57,802 bases of DNA from assembly GCA_003155135.1 (NCBI GenBank), contig PMFN01000006.1:1-57802 (forward strand), read 5' to 3'. The position numbers and the translations under genes were made by a program. Below the pieces are notes generated by a model that was not told the origin of the DNA, ran no database searches, and worked only from the letters and a program-made list of their open reading frames with translations. Shown piece by piece: positions 21,995 through 30,326 of the stretch. Numbering within the stretch: position 1 is the stretch's first letter; the number at the start of each line of letters is the position of its first letter. This DNA comes from Acidimicrobiaceae bacterium. GTDB taxonomy: Bacteria > Actinomycetota > Acidimicrobiia > Acidimicrobiales > RAAP-2.

Positions 21995-22525
21995 TCACCC
22001 CATGGTTTTCGCACCATCGAGGGCCTCGCGGATGATGTCGGCATGACCGGAGTGCTGGGCGGTCTCGGCGAGGATGTGCAAGAGCACCTGACGGGCGGAC
22101 CACCGTGTCCCCGGTTGGAACCACGGCGCCTCGGGAAGCGGGTGGGTGACGTCGAGGGAGTCGAGTGAGCGGACCAGGTCCTCGGTGCGGCGGGCGACGT
22201 CGTCATAGCGACCGAGGACGGCCGCCAGGGTGTCGTCGGGAAGCATGGTGAAGCTGGCCTCGTGTGATGCCACGGAGGCCGGATCGGCGGGACCCGGTGC
22301 GGAGGGGCCGTGGACGATGAAGTCCGTCCAGGAGTGCTCGCTGACCGCCACGTGCTTGATCAGTCCCCCGAGGCACAGGTCGCTCACCGTCGTGCGCTGG
22401 CGCGCCTGCTCGTCGGAGATCCCGGCCACCGTCTGGCGAAGGAACGACCGCTGCTGTGCCAGGGCCCCCAAAAACTCGAAGCGCTCCTTCGCTGCATCGG
22501 TGCCCACAGCACCAACGGTAGCCAC
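21995..22525 (-). CDS. DinB / DUF664 family four-helix protein
   Basis: A 176-residue protein of the DinB-like superfamily (DUF664 or mini-circle type), four-helix bundles that often bind a divalent metal and in some cases act as thiol-dependent transferases. Typical features are the N-terminal LGALAQQRSFLRQTV helix, the LCLGGLIKHVAVSEHSW segment with two of the candidate metal histidines, and VLLHILAETAQHSGHAD near the C-terminus supplying the remaining histidines. The start is GTG at 22525; another GTG seven codons on is possible. It is convergent with the hydrolase gene. No specific reaction can be assigned; mycothiol use, common for this family in actinobacteria, is only a possibility. 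Confidence 0.8.
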   Translation of the reverse strand: MATVGAVGTDAAKERFEFLGALAQQRSFLRQTVAGISDEQARQRTTVSDLCLGGLIKHVAVSEHSWTDFIVHGPSAPGPADPASVASHEASFTMLPDDTLAAVLGRYDDVARRTEDLVRSLDSLDVTHPLPEAPWFQPGTRWSARQVLLHILAETAQHSGHADIIREALDGAKTMG

Positions 22526-22607
22526 GGCCGCGCCTCACGGCCCATCGGAGCTCCGGGATTCGCCGAACTGCTCCCTGGCGCCTCGAGCACCTGCCGCCGG
22601 TCGCCCT

Positions 22608-22922
22608 TCAGCGGTACTCGTCGGCAGGGCTGAGCTCCCAAGTCTCGACCGACGGTGCGGCGGCCGGGTCGCCGCTTCGCACGGCCCGCCAGCCGGCCCG
22701 CCGCAGGCACACCTCGACATAGCCGATGACTCCCTGTGCATCGACCGCCACACCGACACCGAGGTGGTCGCGCAACTCGTCGTCGCCGATGGTGGTCGAG
22801 GACCACGTCGTGTCAGCATGGCCCCAGCTCCCGCCGGTGGCCACCTCGATGTCGAGGCACCAGTGGCCGCCTCTATCCTTAAGCACCGCCTGAAGCGCCC
22901 CTGGGTCGTACGTCAGCTCCAT
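22608..22922 (-). CDS. Hypothetical protein (about 104 residues)
   Basis: A small soluble protein I do not recognise. The frame is open further upstream, but the first 70 residues are Arg-rich and look non-coding, while the part after the ATG at 22922 has a balanced composition and a purine-rich GAGGCGGG before it. The body (MELTYDPGALQAVLKD, then GGHWCLDIEV, GVIGYVEVCLRRAGW) has alternating hydrophobic residues that would suit a small beta-rich fold and two cysteines. It sits 82 bases downstream of the DinB gene in the same direction and could be transcribed separately. Real coding status is probable but not certain. Confidence 0.55.
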   Translation of the reverse strand: MELTYDPGALQAVLKDRGGHWCLDIEVATGGSWGHADTTWSSTTIGDDELRDHLGVGVAVDAQGVIGYVEVCLRRAGWRAVRSGDPAAAPSVETWELSPADEYR

Positions 22923-23444
22923 GCCCGCCTCACGTTCGTCTCGCCGCCGTGCCCTAATAGCTTGGCCGACCGACCCCGGGCACGCCACGACCCGTCCGCC
23001 GGGACGGCGCACGGATTCCCGGCGTGGAGATCTCATCCCTCGAACGAGACCTGGATTGAACCCGCGGCGAAGCTGAGCCGAGTCGGCCAACAGGGTTGCC
23101 CTCCAAGGGCACATCGGAGGCATGCCCCACATGCTTCTTCCCCCTCGAAGTGGGGCACCTCAAGGTGACGCTGGAAGTCAAACCTTTGCCGGAATACGCG
23201 AATCCGAAGGCTGCTTGCCCGGGCCCACAAGACGCGTCAACAGGAACCCAGAGCTCGCGACTGTTGCCCGCTCGTGAGCGGCCCGATCTGGGGACCCTGC
23301 GGAGCGGACAAGGTCGCCCGGACCTTGGGAGCGGTTCTCGCTCTGCCTCGGTTCGCCGGCCGTGCCGGGCGGTACGGCACATAGGTGTCTGTGAAAGCGC
23401 CGTGGCGTGGCCTCACCGTTGATGGTGAAATCCGACCGATCCCC
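22923..23444. other. Poorly coding interval with a small inverted repeat
   Basis: About 520 bases with no gene I can support. Open frames exist on both strands but have unbalanced Arg/Ser/Pro-rich composition and no recognisable motifs or ribosome sites. One inverted repeat is present: TGCCCCAC at 23123-23130 and GTGGGGCA at 23150-23157, an eight-base stem with a 19-base loop. The interval lies just downstream of the decayed methyltransferase-like gene and may be remnant DNA. Confidence 0.5.
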
Positions 23445-23992
23445 TTAGAAGACGAAGGGCACGAGCATCTTGGTCGAGCGCCTCTACACCGGGTAGGTGT
23501 CAGGGAACTGCTCGGTCAGGTAGCGCTCCTCGACGGTGGCGCTGTATGCGAAGTAACCCCGCCAAGCACCATGGCGACCAGCCACAGCCAGCTCAGTGCA
23601 ATCGCGGTGCCGACGCCCGCGAGGAGGATGCCAGAGTAGATGGGATGGCGGACCAGGCGGTAAGGGCCGCTGGTCACAAGCTCGGGTTCGTCCTTTTGCG
23701 ACATCGGCGTCCCCCAGTTACGCCCAATGTGTCGGCGGGCCCAGATCGCGAACCCCAGCCCGAGCGCGAAGAGGAAGAGCCCGACGCCAGCACGCCACGG
23801 ATCCGAGTTGATGCCGCCGTCTCGAAAGGCTCCCACGCGGAGCAACAGAATCACCAAGACGACGACGACCGCCCTGATACCCAGCTCGCGGGACCAAGGG
23901 ACGCGGCTCTTCTTCATCGAAAAAGCTGCCACGAGCCAGTAGATCCAGAACGCAGCCCATCCGATGGCGAAGGCGAGTTCGACTGCGTGCAT
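23445..23992 (-). pseudogene. Decayed isoprenylcysteine carboxyl-methyltransferase-like membrane protein
   Basis: The first 145 or so codons from the ATG at 23992 encode a normal ICMT/NnrU-like membrane protein: several hydrophobic helices, then GRNWGTPM, the conserved GPYRLVRHPIYSG motif that binds S-adenosylmethionine in this family, and a further helix ending in AMVLGG. There the frame breaks. Around 23554-23560 one base appears to be missing, and the ordinary ending continues in the next frame (YFAYSATVEERYLTEQFPDT). That frame is in turn interrupted by a TAG at 23484-23486 where TAC would give the usual YPVYRRSTKMLVPFVF, ending at TAA 23445. The shortened frame stops at 23516 with an unrelated tail. 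Two separate lesions make an assembly error less likely than true decay. Confidence 0.75.
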
Positions 23993-24188
23993 ACGACGCA
24001 GCCTTGCACCACATGGGTGCTCTCGCAGCCGAGTTCCTGGGGATCTCTCGACTGCCAGAACGACGCAAGGTGGCGCACCGACCGGCACTCGTGCCACGCC
24101 TGCGACCACAGTCGGCTCCGGCCGAAGCCGACTGCCCCCTCTCGAACAGCTTGGCCGACCCGTCCAGGGCATGCCGTGAACCGTCGGC

Positions 24189-24221
24189 CGCCTCGAGGGA
24201 CGCCGTGCGTCCCTCGAGGCG
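24189..24221. terminator. Perfect 15-bp hairpin downstream of the 92-residue gene
   Basis: The arms CGCCTCGAGGGACGC and GCGTCCCTCGAGGCG are exact reverse complements around a three-base loop (CGT). The structure begins five bases past the stop codon of the minus-strand small gene at 24227, the place expected for a factor-independent terminator. It lacks a T tract, as is common in high-GC actinobacteria. Confidence 0.7.
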
Positions 24222-24226
24222 AGCGG

Positions 24227-24505
24227 TCAGTCCTGGATCGAGGCCAGGATCGGCCCGACGGCGTCGTCGACCTTGAGCAGCGGTGTGATGGTGAAGCTCA
24301 TGAACTCGGTGTACGCCAGCACCGTCTCGTAGGCGGATCCGATCTCGTCGACCTCGGTCAACGTGTACCCGCCCTTGCCATCGGCGCGCACGTAGTGCGC
24401 CAGTTCGCCGGGAGCTGCCCCGCGCTTGGCGAACTCGTCCATCAGCCGCTTCGTGTCGGACGGCACGAGCGTGGGCTTCAGCTCGTACTCGGTCAGAAAC
24501 AACAT
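24227..24505 (-). CDS. Small DUF3303-like protein
   Basis: A 92-residue soluble protein resembling the DUF3303 group of ferredoxin-like alpha/beta-barrel domains. It begins MLFLTEYELKPTLVPSD, contains a central HYVRADGKGGYTLTEVD segment (the strand-turn-strand typical of these small dimeric domains) and a later FTITPLLKVDDAV. Function is unknown for the family. The ATG is preceded by AAGGGGGA at good spacing, which with the strong hairpin just past its stop supports a real, monocistronic gene. A TAGCGT -10-like box lies about 75 bases upstream. Confidence 0.7.
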   Translation of the reverse strand: MLFLTEYELKPTLVPSDTKRLMDEFAKRGAAPGELAHYVRADGKGGYTLTEVDEIGSAYETVLAYTEFMSFTITPLLKVDDAVGPILASIQD

Positions 24506-24681
24506 GCGGTTCCCCCTTTGTGTGCCGCAGTGTTGAGCCGGCCGGGCGGCGGCAGAGCCGGGCCGGCGGATCGCACGCTACCCACATTGCATCAGCGGTG
24601 CGCTGCTGTTCACCCGGCCGACACGCCGCCGACATCCGAGCGACACAAGAACGAGGTCGCGACCCTGGGGGCTTGAGGACC

Positions 24682-25968
24682 TCAGACTTCGGGGACGCCC
24701 GATGCGGCCGTACGGCTGGGCCGGCGCCACCAGGCGATCGAGTTCTTCAGTCGGAGCGCAGGCTTTTCCACCACGAAGTAGCTGATGGTGGCCGAACCGA
24801 TGGCGAGCACGACCACGGCGAGGAAGTACCCCCAGAACTCCAGGTTGAAGAGTTGGAAGCGGCCCTCCTTCAAGAGCTGGTAGATCCAGACCTCGTGCCA
24901 GAGGTAGATGCCGTAGGAGATCACTCCGATCGACGCCATCGGCCAACTGAGTAGGAAGCGGCGGATCAGCCCCTTGCGCTGCGGACCGAACACGGCGGGC
25001 AGGAGGAGGAAAAAGGCGAACAGCCCGTAGAGGGTCTGGCGGGCGATGTCGAGCTGGGACTGGTGATAGAGCGGGACCGTCGGGATCCCGAGGTTGGACA
25101 CGGCCCAGAAGCAGACCCCGGCCAGCGCCCAGGCCGCCCACGGGAACCACCACGCGGCGAACACCGCGAACTCGCGTCGGTTGTGGTGGAGCCACGCACT
25201 TGCCACCGCCAGGAACATCCCGAGAGCGAAGAGGTCGAGCTGGGCGGGCAGCCAGGTGGTGGCGAGGCGGAAGTACGCAGAGTGGCCGTTCTGGAAGGGC
25301 AGGATGGCGAGGCGCCAGGCGAAGCTGACGATCACCATGGCAAGAAGGCCGTAGAGCTCGACGCGCAGCTGCGCCCCCAGGGACCGGCGCGCCCTTCGCC
25401 ATCCGATGAGGGCGGCGTAGAGGGGCACGAAGAGGTAGAAGGTCATCTCGACGTTGAGGCTCCACGCCGCCGAAATGCCCTTGGTCACGTGATCGGGCGA
25501 GTAGATCTGGGCGAAGCCGAAGTGCCAGAGGTTCGCCGTCCAGCCACCGGGCCCGAGCCCGGGCCCGGCGTGCAGCACGTGCGTCTCGATGAACAGCACC
25601 AGCCAGAAGGCGGGCACGATGCGCAGGATGCGCCGCAGCCAAAAGGCGCCGGTCCGCGGCTTCGGTGCGGCCGAGAGGTGGGCGACCACGAAGGGGCGGT
25701 AGAGGAGGAACCCCGAGATGAGGAAGAAGACGGCGACGCCGATTTCGAGTCGCCCGGTGTAGCGCCCGACGGCGGGGTTCCGAGGGGTGAGGCCGGCGAT
25801 GAAGCTCGTGTGCACGGCCACCACGGTGAGGGCGGCGATGGCCCGGAGGCCGTCGAACGCCGGAAACCGTGGCGGGCGCGCCACGACGGCCGGCTCGGAC
25901 TCGGCAACGAGGACTGGCTGGGGGGCCGGCTCGGACTCGAGGAGCGTCGTCAGCTCGCCGCTGGGCAC
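24682..25968 (-). CDS. Acyltransferase family 3 (OafA/YrhL-type) membrane O-acyltransferase
   Basis: A 428-residue membrane protein that in this family transfers acetyl or other acyl groups onto extracytoplasmic sugars. After a short cytosolic leader, FDGLRAIAALTVVAVHTSF carries the conserved histidine of the first helix. IGVAVFFLISGFLLYRPF and RRILRIVPAFW follow, the classic family blocks, with about ten helices in all. There is no SGNH domain, unlike the second acyltransferase at 30.3 kb. The start is the GTG at 25968, three bases after the stop of the GT-C gene, with AAGGA just upstream. It is the last gene of the nine-gene envelope run. Confidence 0.9.
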   Translation of the reverse strand: MPSGELTTLLESEPAPQPVLVAESEPAVVARPPRFPAFDGLRAIAALTVVAVHTSFIAGLTPRNPAVGRYTGRLEIGVAVFFLISGFLLYRPFVVAHLSAAPKPRTGAFWLRRILRIVPAFWLVLFIETHVLHAGPGLGPGGWTANLWHFGFAQIYSPDHVTKGISAAWSLNVEMTFYLFVPLYAALIGWRRARRSLGAQLRVELYGLLAMVIVSFAWRLAILPFQNGHSAYFRLATTWLPAQLDLFALGMFLAVASAWLHHNRREFAVFAAWWFPWAAWALAGVCFWAVSNLGIPTVPLYHQSQLDIARQTLYGLFAFFLLLPAVFGPQRKGLIRRFLLSWPMASIGVISYGIYLWHEVWIYQLLKEGRFQLFNLEFWGYFLAVVVLAIGSATISYFVVEKPALRLKNSIAWWRRPSRTAASGVPEV

Positions 25969-25971
25969 GCC

Positions 25972-27396
25972 CTATCGTCCTTCGCGCGCGGCGACGACGC
26001 CAGCCGCCGGGCGTACCGGCGACTCGTGCTCGACAGCGCGCGGCGCAGACCCGGCCGCGTGTCGACCCCGTGGCTGACCCGGTGAACGGGTCTGGCCCGC
26101 CGTCCGCTCGATGCGCCGCCACAGCGAGTCGAGCGCCACGCCGGCCAGGATCGCCATTGCGGCATCGGCCTCGACGCGGAACCGCGCATCCCCATACGCC
26201 AGTGCCGCGGTGAGGGTGGCGAGCACGATCATGGCGGCAAAGGGGAAGAGCAGGAGGCGGCGCCGACGCAGCACCACCGCGCCGAAGACGGCCGTCGGCA
26301 CGAGGAGGTAGAGGTACCACGTCGCCAGCTCGGTGACCCACACCGGTCGGCCGGTCAGGGCCTCGAGCCGGGCCCCGGCGATCGGATCGACGACGCCCCA
26401 GAGCCGGCCGACCCGCTCGGCCGCCACGCCGACCAGCGCAGCTTCGTGGCTGCTCGCATAGTGGCGCCCCGCCGCCAACTGTTCGGCGGCCACCGCGGGC
26501 TGGTTCCCACCGGAGGCTGCGGCGTCCGCACACCCCGCCGACCACCATCCCTCGAGTGGCCCCGCGTAGGTCGTGGCGCAGTTGGCACCGGCGAGCACCG
26601 CACCTGTGTCGTTGGACACGAGTGTGGTCCGCGAGAACGTCGCGAGGTTGCGCCCCGCCCACGGGGCCACCACCAGCACGACGACGGCGAGGAGCACCAC
26701 CACGAACTTTCCCCGCTCGAGCCAGCTCGCAGAACGGGCGAAGACGGCGAGCGGGAGCCCGACCAGGACGACCAGGGCTACCAGGTCCGTCCGAGTCAGG
26801 ACGCAGAGGCCGAGGTACGCACCGATCTCGGCCGCACCACCGGTGCTCGGGTGGTCGGCGAAGCGAACCGAAGCCCACAGCACCAGGCACGAGAGGCCGA
26901 CCACCGCCGTCTCGGGCCCGAGCGTCACGGGGTTGACCCACAGGGCGGGGAACGTGGCGAGCACGAGGGCGGCGAGGATCCCGGCGCGTCCACCGGCGAG
27001 CGCCCGCGCGCAGAGCGCGCCGACGACGATGGCTCCGACGAAGATGAGGGCGAAGAAGACTCGCTGGGCGGTCACCCCGGTCGCGCTGGCCACGTCGGCG
27101 ACGGCGAGGAGCAAGGTAGTGATCGGCGGGTGCAGGGCCGAGACGCTGCGCGCCGGGTAGGTGGGGTCGAGGTGGGACGGGTCGACGAACCAAAAGCCCC
27201 GCACTAACCACGAGGCCTGCACCCGGGCGGCGGCGGCGGCCGAGCTCAGCGGCAGGTGCGCCGACGCATCGATGAACCGCAGCTGGATGAGGAGGGCGAG
27301 GGCGCCGACACCGGTCAGCCAGGCCCCGAAGCGTCCGGGCGCCATGGCGTCCGAAGCACGGGGCAGCTCCCCCCGGGCGCCCGAGGAACCGCTCAC
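25972..27396 (-). CDS. GT-C fold membrane glycosyltransferase
   Basis: A 474-residue polytopic protein of the ArnT/PMT-like GT-C type, which uses polyprenyl-phosphate sugars on the outer face of the membrane. After the first helix, the outer loop carries VDPSHLDPTYPARSVSALHPP, matching the acidic first-loop pattern of such enzymes. About nine helices follow, then an extracytoplasmic loop with cysteines (GANCATTYAGPL, SAGCADAAA) and a basic C-terminal tail. The start is the GTG at 27396, sharing GTGA with the stop of the GT4 gene; ATG at 27345 is the alternative. Donor sugar is unknown. The long open frame upstream of this start is a shadow of the GT4 gene. Confidence 0.82.
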   Translation of the reverse strand: MSGSSGARGELPRASDAMAPGRFGAWLTGVGALALLIQLRFIDASAHLPLSSAAAAARVQASWLVRGFWFVDPSHLDPTYPARSVSALHPPITTLLLAVADVASATGVTAQRVFFALIFVGAIVVGALCARALAGGRAGILAALVLATFPALWVNPVTLGPETAVVGLSCLVLWASVRFADHPSTGGAAEIGAYLGLCVLTRTDLVALVVLVGLPLAVFARSASWLERGKFVVVLLAVVVLVVAPWAGRNLATFSRTTLVSNDTGAVLAGANCATTYAGPLEGWWSAGCADAAASGGNQPAVAAEQLAAGRHYASSHEAALVGVAAERVGRLWGVVDPIAGARLEALTGRPVWVTELATWYLYLLVPTAVFGAVVLRRRRLLLFPFAAMIVLATLTAALAYGDARFRVEADAAMAILAGVALDSLWRRIERTAGQTRSPGQPRGRHAAGSAPRAVEHESPVRPAAGVVAAREGR

Positions 27397-28637
27397 CGTC
27401 TCCTGGCGACCTCGCCCGCCAGCACCGCGAGGGTGGCGGCTGCCGTCTCGTCCCAGTTGAGCCGCTCGGCGGTCCGCAACGCGCCGAGGCTGAGGCGGCG
27501 GCGCAGCATGGGGTCGGCGATGATCGATTCGGCGGCGTCGACGAACCCGGCCAGGTCGTCGACGAGGATGCCGGACTCCCCGTCGACCACCGCGTCGTCG
27601 TGGCCCGTGATGCGCGTCGCCACCGCCGGGGTGCCACAGGCGGCTGCCTCGGTGAGCGTCATGCCCCACCCCTCGCGCGCCGAGGTCGAGCCCACGAGCC
27701 ACGCCCTGCGGTAGAGCGAGAGCAACTCCTCGTCGCTCACGCGGCCCGGCAGGGTGAGCCACTCGCGTGCGGAATGGCTGGCGATCTGCGCCTCGAGGTC
27801 GGGGCGCTCGTAGCCCTCCCCCACAATGACGGCGCGTAGGCCGGGCTGGCGCCGCTTGAGCGCGACCATGGCCTCGATGAAGCGATCCAGGCGCTTCACC
27901 GGGACGAGGCGTCCGACGGCCACCACCAGGGGTTGGGGGTCCCGCTCTCCGCCGGGCGTAAAAGTCGAATCGATCCCCGGCGGGACCACCGAGATGTGCT
28001 CGGGGCGCAGCCCCAGGCGATCGACGATGTCCGCCTTGGCCGAATTCGAAAGGGTCACCACGCGCGAGCGTCGGTAGAAGGGCGGCGCCAGGCGGTGCTC
28101 GACCCCGTAGCCGAAGGCGGCCAACTTCGGGGTGAGCACCATCTGCCACATGTCCGCATGGACGTGGTGCAAGAACACCACTCGGGGCGATCGATTCCAC
28201 AGGGGCGTGAAGAACGGCATGCCGTTCCAGATCTCGACCAGGCCGTCGCCGGTGCCGATCTTCGAGCGCACGCCAGCGAAGGCCGTGCGCGGGAAGACGG
28301 CATAGCGCCCGGCCCGTCGGTTGACCGTGTAGCCGTCACGGGTGATCTCGCGTGCCGCTCCGTCGACGCGTGACGTCCACTGGCGCACGTCGATGCCTGC
28401 CGCCGCCCAGCGGCGGATGATCTCATGGGCGTGGAGCTCGGATCCGCCGGCCTCGGCATCGTCGAGGTCACGCCATGCGACCACGTCGATGCGCCGCAGG
28501 CCGACCGGCTCGGCGATGGCGGCCAGTCGCTCGGCAGGCGTCGGCCCGGGGCTGGGCGGGGCCGCCCGCAGCTCGGTCCCGGGCTCGGGCACAACCGGCT
28601 CGTCCCGCGCCGTCCCGCGCCTCCCTTGTGCTGTCAC
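27393..28637 (-). CDS. GT4 family glycosyltransferase
   Basis: A 414-residue cytosolic GT-B fold transferase that adds a sugar from a nucleotide donor to a lipid-linked or soluble acceptor. The N-terminal domain contains AGGSELHAHEIIRRWAAAG, the usual acceptor-site glycine loop. The C-terminal domain has VVAVGRLVPVKRLDRFIEAM and the E-X7-E motif EGWGMTLTEAAACGTPAV, with both glutamates in place. The start is GTG at 28637, whose GTGA overlaps the stop of the flippase gene. It is the only cytosolic transferase in this envelope run, so it may build the precursor that the flippase exports. Confidence 0.92.
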   Translation of the reverse strand: MTAQGRRGTARDEPVVPEPGTELRAAPPSPGPTPAERLAAIAEPVGLRRIDVVAWRDLDDAEAGGSELHAHEIIRRWAAAGIDVRQWTSRVDGAAREITRDGYTVNRRAGRYAVFPRTAFAGVRSKIGTGDGLVEIWNGMPFFTPLWNRSPRVVFLHHVHADMWQMVLTPKLAAFGYGVEHRLAPPFYRRSRVVTLSNSAKADIVDRLGLRPEHISVVPPGIDSTFTPGGERDPQPLVVAVGRLVPVKRLDRFIEAMVALKRRQPGLRAVIVGEGYERPDLEAQIASHSAREWLTLPGRVSDEELLSLYRRAWLVGSTSAREGWGMTLTEAAACGTPAVATRITGHDDAVVDGESGILVDDLAGFVDAAESIIADPMLRRRLSLGALRTAERLNWDETAAATLAVLAGEVARRR

Positions 28638-30265
28638 CCTGCTCCCCCCGCCGCCGGTCTGTCCACATTACCGGTGGCGTTGAGGGGTGCGTGGACCCTT
28701 CCGGGGCGGAATCGCAGATGGACCACTGCGAAGGCGACCAGCACGAGCGCGACCACCCCGCCTTGGACGGCGAGCTCCGCCTGGGCGCTCGCCATGATGT
28801 GGCCGTTGGCCCGGTGGATGAGCACGAGCAGCACCACGACACCCAGGGCGAGCAGCACAATGACCCCGCGGCGCGCCGCACCGAAGAGGTAGTTCGTGAG
28901 CACCACGGTGACGCCGAGGCAGGCCATGGCCCCGACCAGGGTGGCGAAGGCGGGCGCGCCCCCGCTGAGGCGCGCCGAGAAGAAGATGGTCAAGAACTGC
29001 TTGGGTGCGAAGAGGGCGACCGCGAGCAAGAGGATTGAGGGGACCATCAAGAACAGGAGGGTCACGGCCAGCTGCCGCAGCGCATGCTCGCCGCGGTGCC
29101 AGCGGATCGCGGCCTCGGGCAGCACGTAACTGCCGAGGAGGATGGCGCCGAATACGAGGGCCTTCGACGCCACCGAGATGGCCGCGTACGAGCCGGAATT
29201 CGACGGCTGGAGGCGGCCCACCAAGATGATGTCGGCATTCTGGAGCACCCCGAGCAGTGCGAAGCCGATGAGGGCGGTCACCAGGTCGATCGAGAGCGCC
29301 CTGGTCCCCATGCTGTCGTCGGAGGGGAGCGCGGCACGCGCCGGATAGCCCCACGCCCGCTGCCCCGCCACGCGCGCTTGGGCGGCCGCCACGATCTCAC
29401 CGAGCAGGAGCCCGAGGGCGTAGCCCCAGATGCCGAGGCCGGCGATGGCAAAGCCGAGAACGAGGACCGTCCGCACGCCGATCTCGATCATGAGGTTGAG
29501 GCCGAGCCCGGCGTAGCGGCGGTGGGCCTGGAGGATGGCCCGGTCGATGCACAGGAGGGCCCAGACGCCGCCAGCGATGAGGATGAAGGCGACCGACCCG
29601 TTGTCGGGCAGGCGCAGGGCCCGGGCCAACGGCGCTTCGATGGCGAAGGCGAAGGCCGACCAGGCAACCAGGACCAGCAGCGAGCGCCGGTACAGCTTGG
29701 TGGTCCAGCGATGGGCCAGCTCGTCGTGACCCTTGGCCGCCATGGCGGTGATCCGGCGCAGCACCCCGACGAGGAGGGCCGAGCCGGGCATCGAGAGGAC
29801 GAAAAAGAGCCCGAGCAGCTGGGCGACGCCGCCGTATTGTCGGGTGGTGAGCAGGCGCGCCACCAGCACGGTGGCGACGATGTTGAGGGCGTTGGCGACC
29901 AACCCGCCCACCGCGAGGGGCCCCGCTTGGAAGATGCCGCTCAGGAAGGACTCGGGCGCCTCTGCACCCTCTCCCGCAGCCGGCAGGGGGGATGTCTTCT
30001 CGGGTGGGGTGACGGTCTCGAGATAGGGATCGGCCACGAGACCGAAGGCGGGCGTGAGGGCCATCGTGTCGAGCAGCGATTCCTCGGCCACCAAGAGGTC
30101 CTCGGTCACCGCCGAAAGGGGCGGGCCCTCGAGCTGGTGCGAGGAGTAGCCGTGCGCCGTCTCTGCCGGTCCGGTGCCGGTTGCTCCGTGTGCATCGGGG
30201 CCCGTGGCCGGCGGGCCGGCGCGGCCGGCCGCATGAGCGCCGCGCCGAAGTGTCGGCCAGCGCAT
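28634..30265 (-). CDS. MOP-superfamily polysaccharide flippase (Wzx-like)
   Basis: A 543-residue membrane protein with about 14 predicted helices starting near residue 105. The PST/Wzx pattern is visible: the first helix region FQAGPLAVGGLVANALNIVATVLVARLL, then QYGGVAQLLGLFF. Family members flip lipid-linked oligosaccharides or transport whole glycans across the membrane. Unusual is a roughly 100-residue hydrophilic N-terminal extension, Ala/Gly-rich at first and acidic later, with no domain I recognise. The ATG at 30265 has GGGAGG upstream. Its stop overlaps the GT4 start. No Wzy polymerase is obvious nearby. Confidence 0.85.
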   Translation of the reverse strand: MRWPTLRRGAHAAGRAGPPATGPDAHGATGTGPAETAHGYSSHQLEGPPLSAVTEDLLVAEESLLDTMALTPAFGLVADPYLETVTPPEKTSPLPAAGEGAEAPESFLSGIFQAGPLAVGGLVANALNIVATVLVARLLTTRQYGGVAQLLGLFFVLSMPGSALLVGVLRRITAMAAKGHDELAHRWTTKLYRRSLLVLVAWSAFAFAIEAPLARALRLPDNGSVAFILIAGGVWALLCIDRAILQAHRRYAGLGLNLMIEIGVRTVLVLGFAIAGLGIWGYALGLLLGEIVAAAQARVAGQRAWGYPARAALPSDDSMGTRALSIDLVTALIGFALLGVLQNADIILVGRLQPSNSGSYAAISVASKALVFGAILLGSYVLPEAAIRWHRGEHALRQLAVTLLFLMVPSILLLAVALFAPKQFLTIFFSARLSGGAPAFATLVGAMACLGVTVVLTNYLFGAARRGVIVLLALGVVVLLVLIHRANGHIMASAQAELAVQGGVVALVLVAFAVVHLRFRPGRVHAPLNATGNVDRPAAGGAG

Positions 30266-30326
30266 CAGGCACGACCTCCCTGTCGCTCGAGGCGCCGGTA
30301 CCGACAGGAGTGAAGGAGTTCGACCA

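Noticed and set aside
23096..23422. A possible Cys-containing small protein on the plus strand
   Set aside because: No ribosome site, Arg/Pro/Ser-rich second half and no recognisable fold; treated as non-coding.
24578..27637. A 1019-codon minus-strand open frame spanning the acyltransferase and GT-C genes
   Set aside because: Composition is dominated by Arg/Ala/Pro and it is in another frame of two genes with clear motifs and coupled starts.
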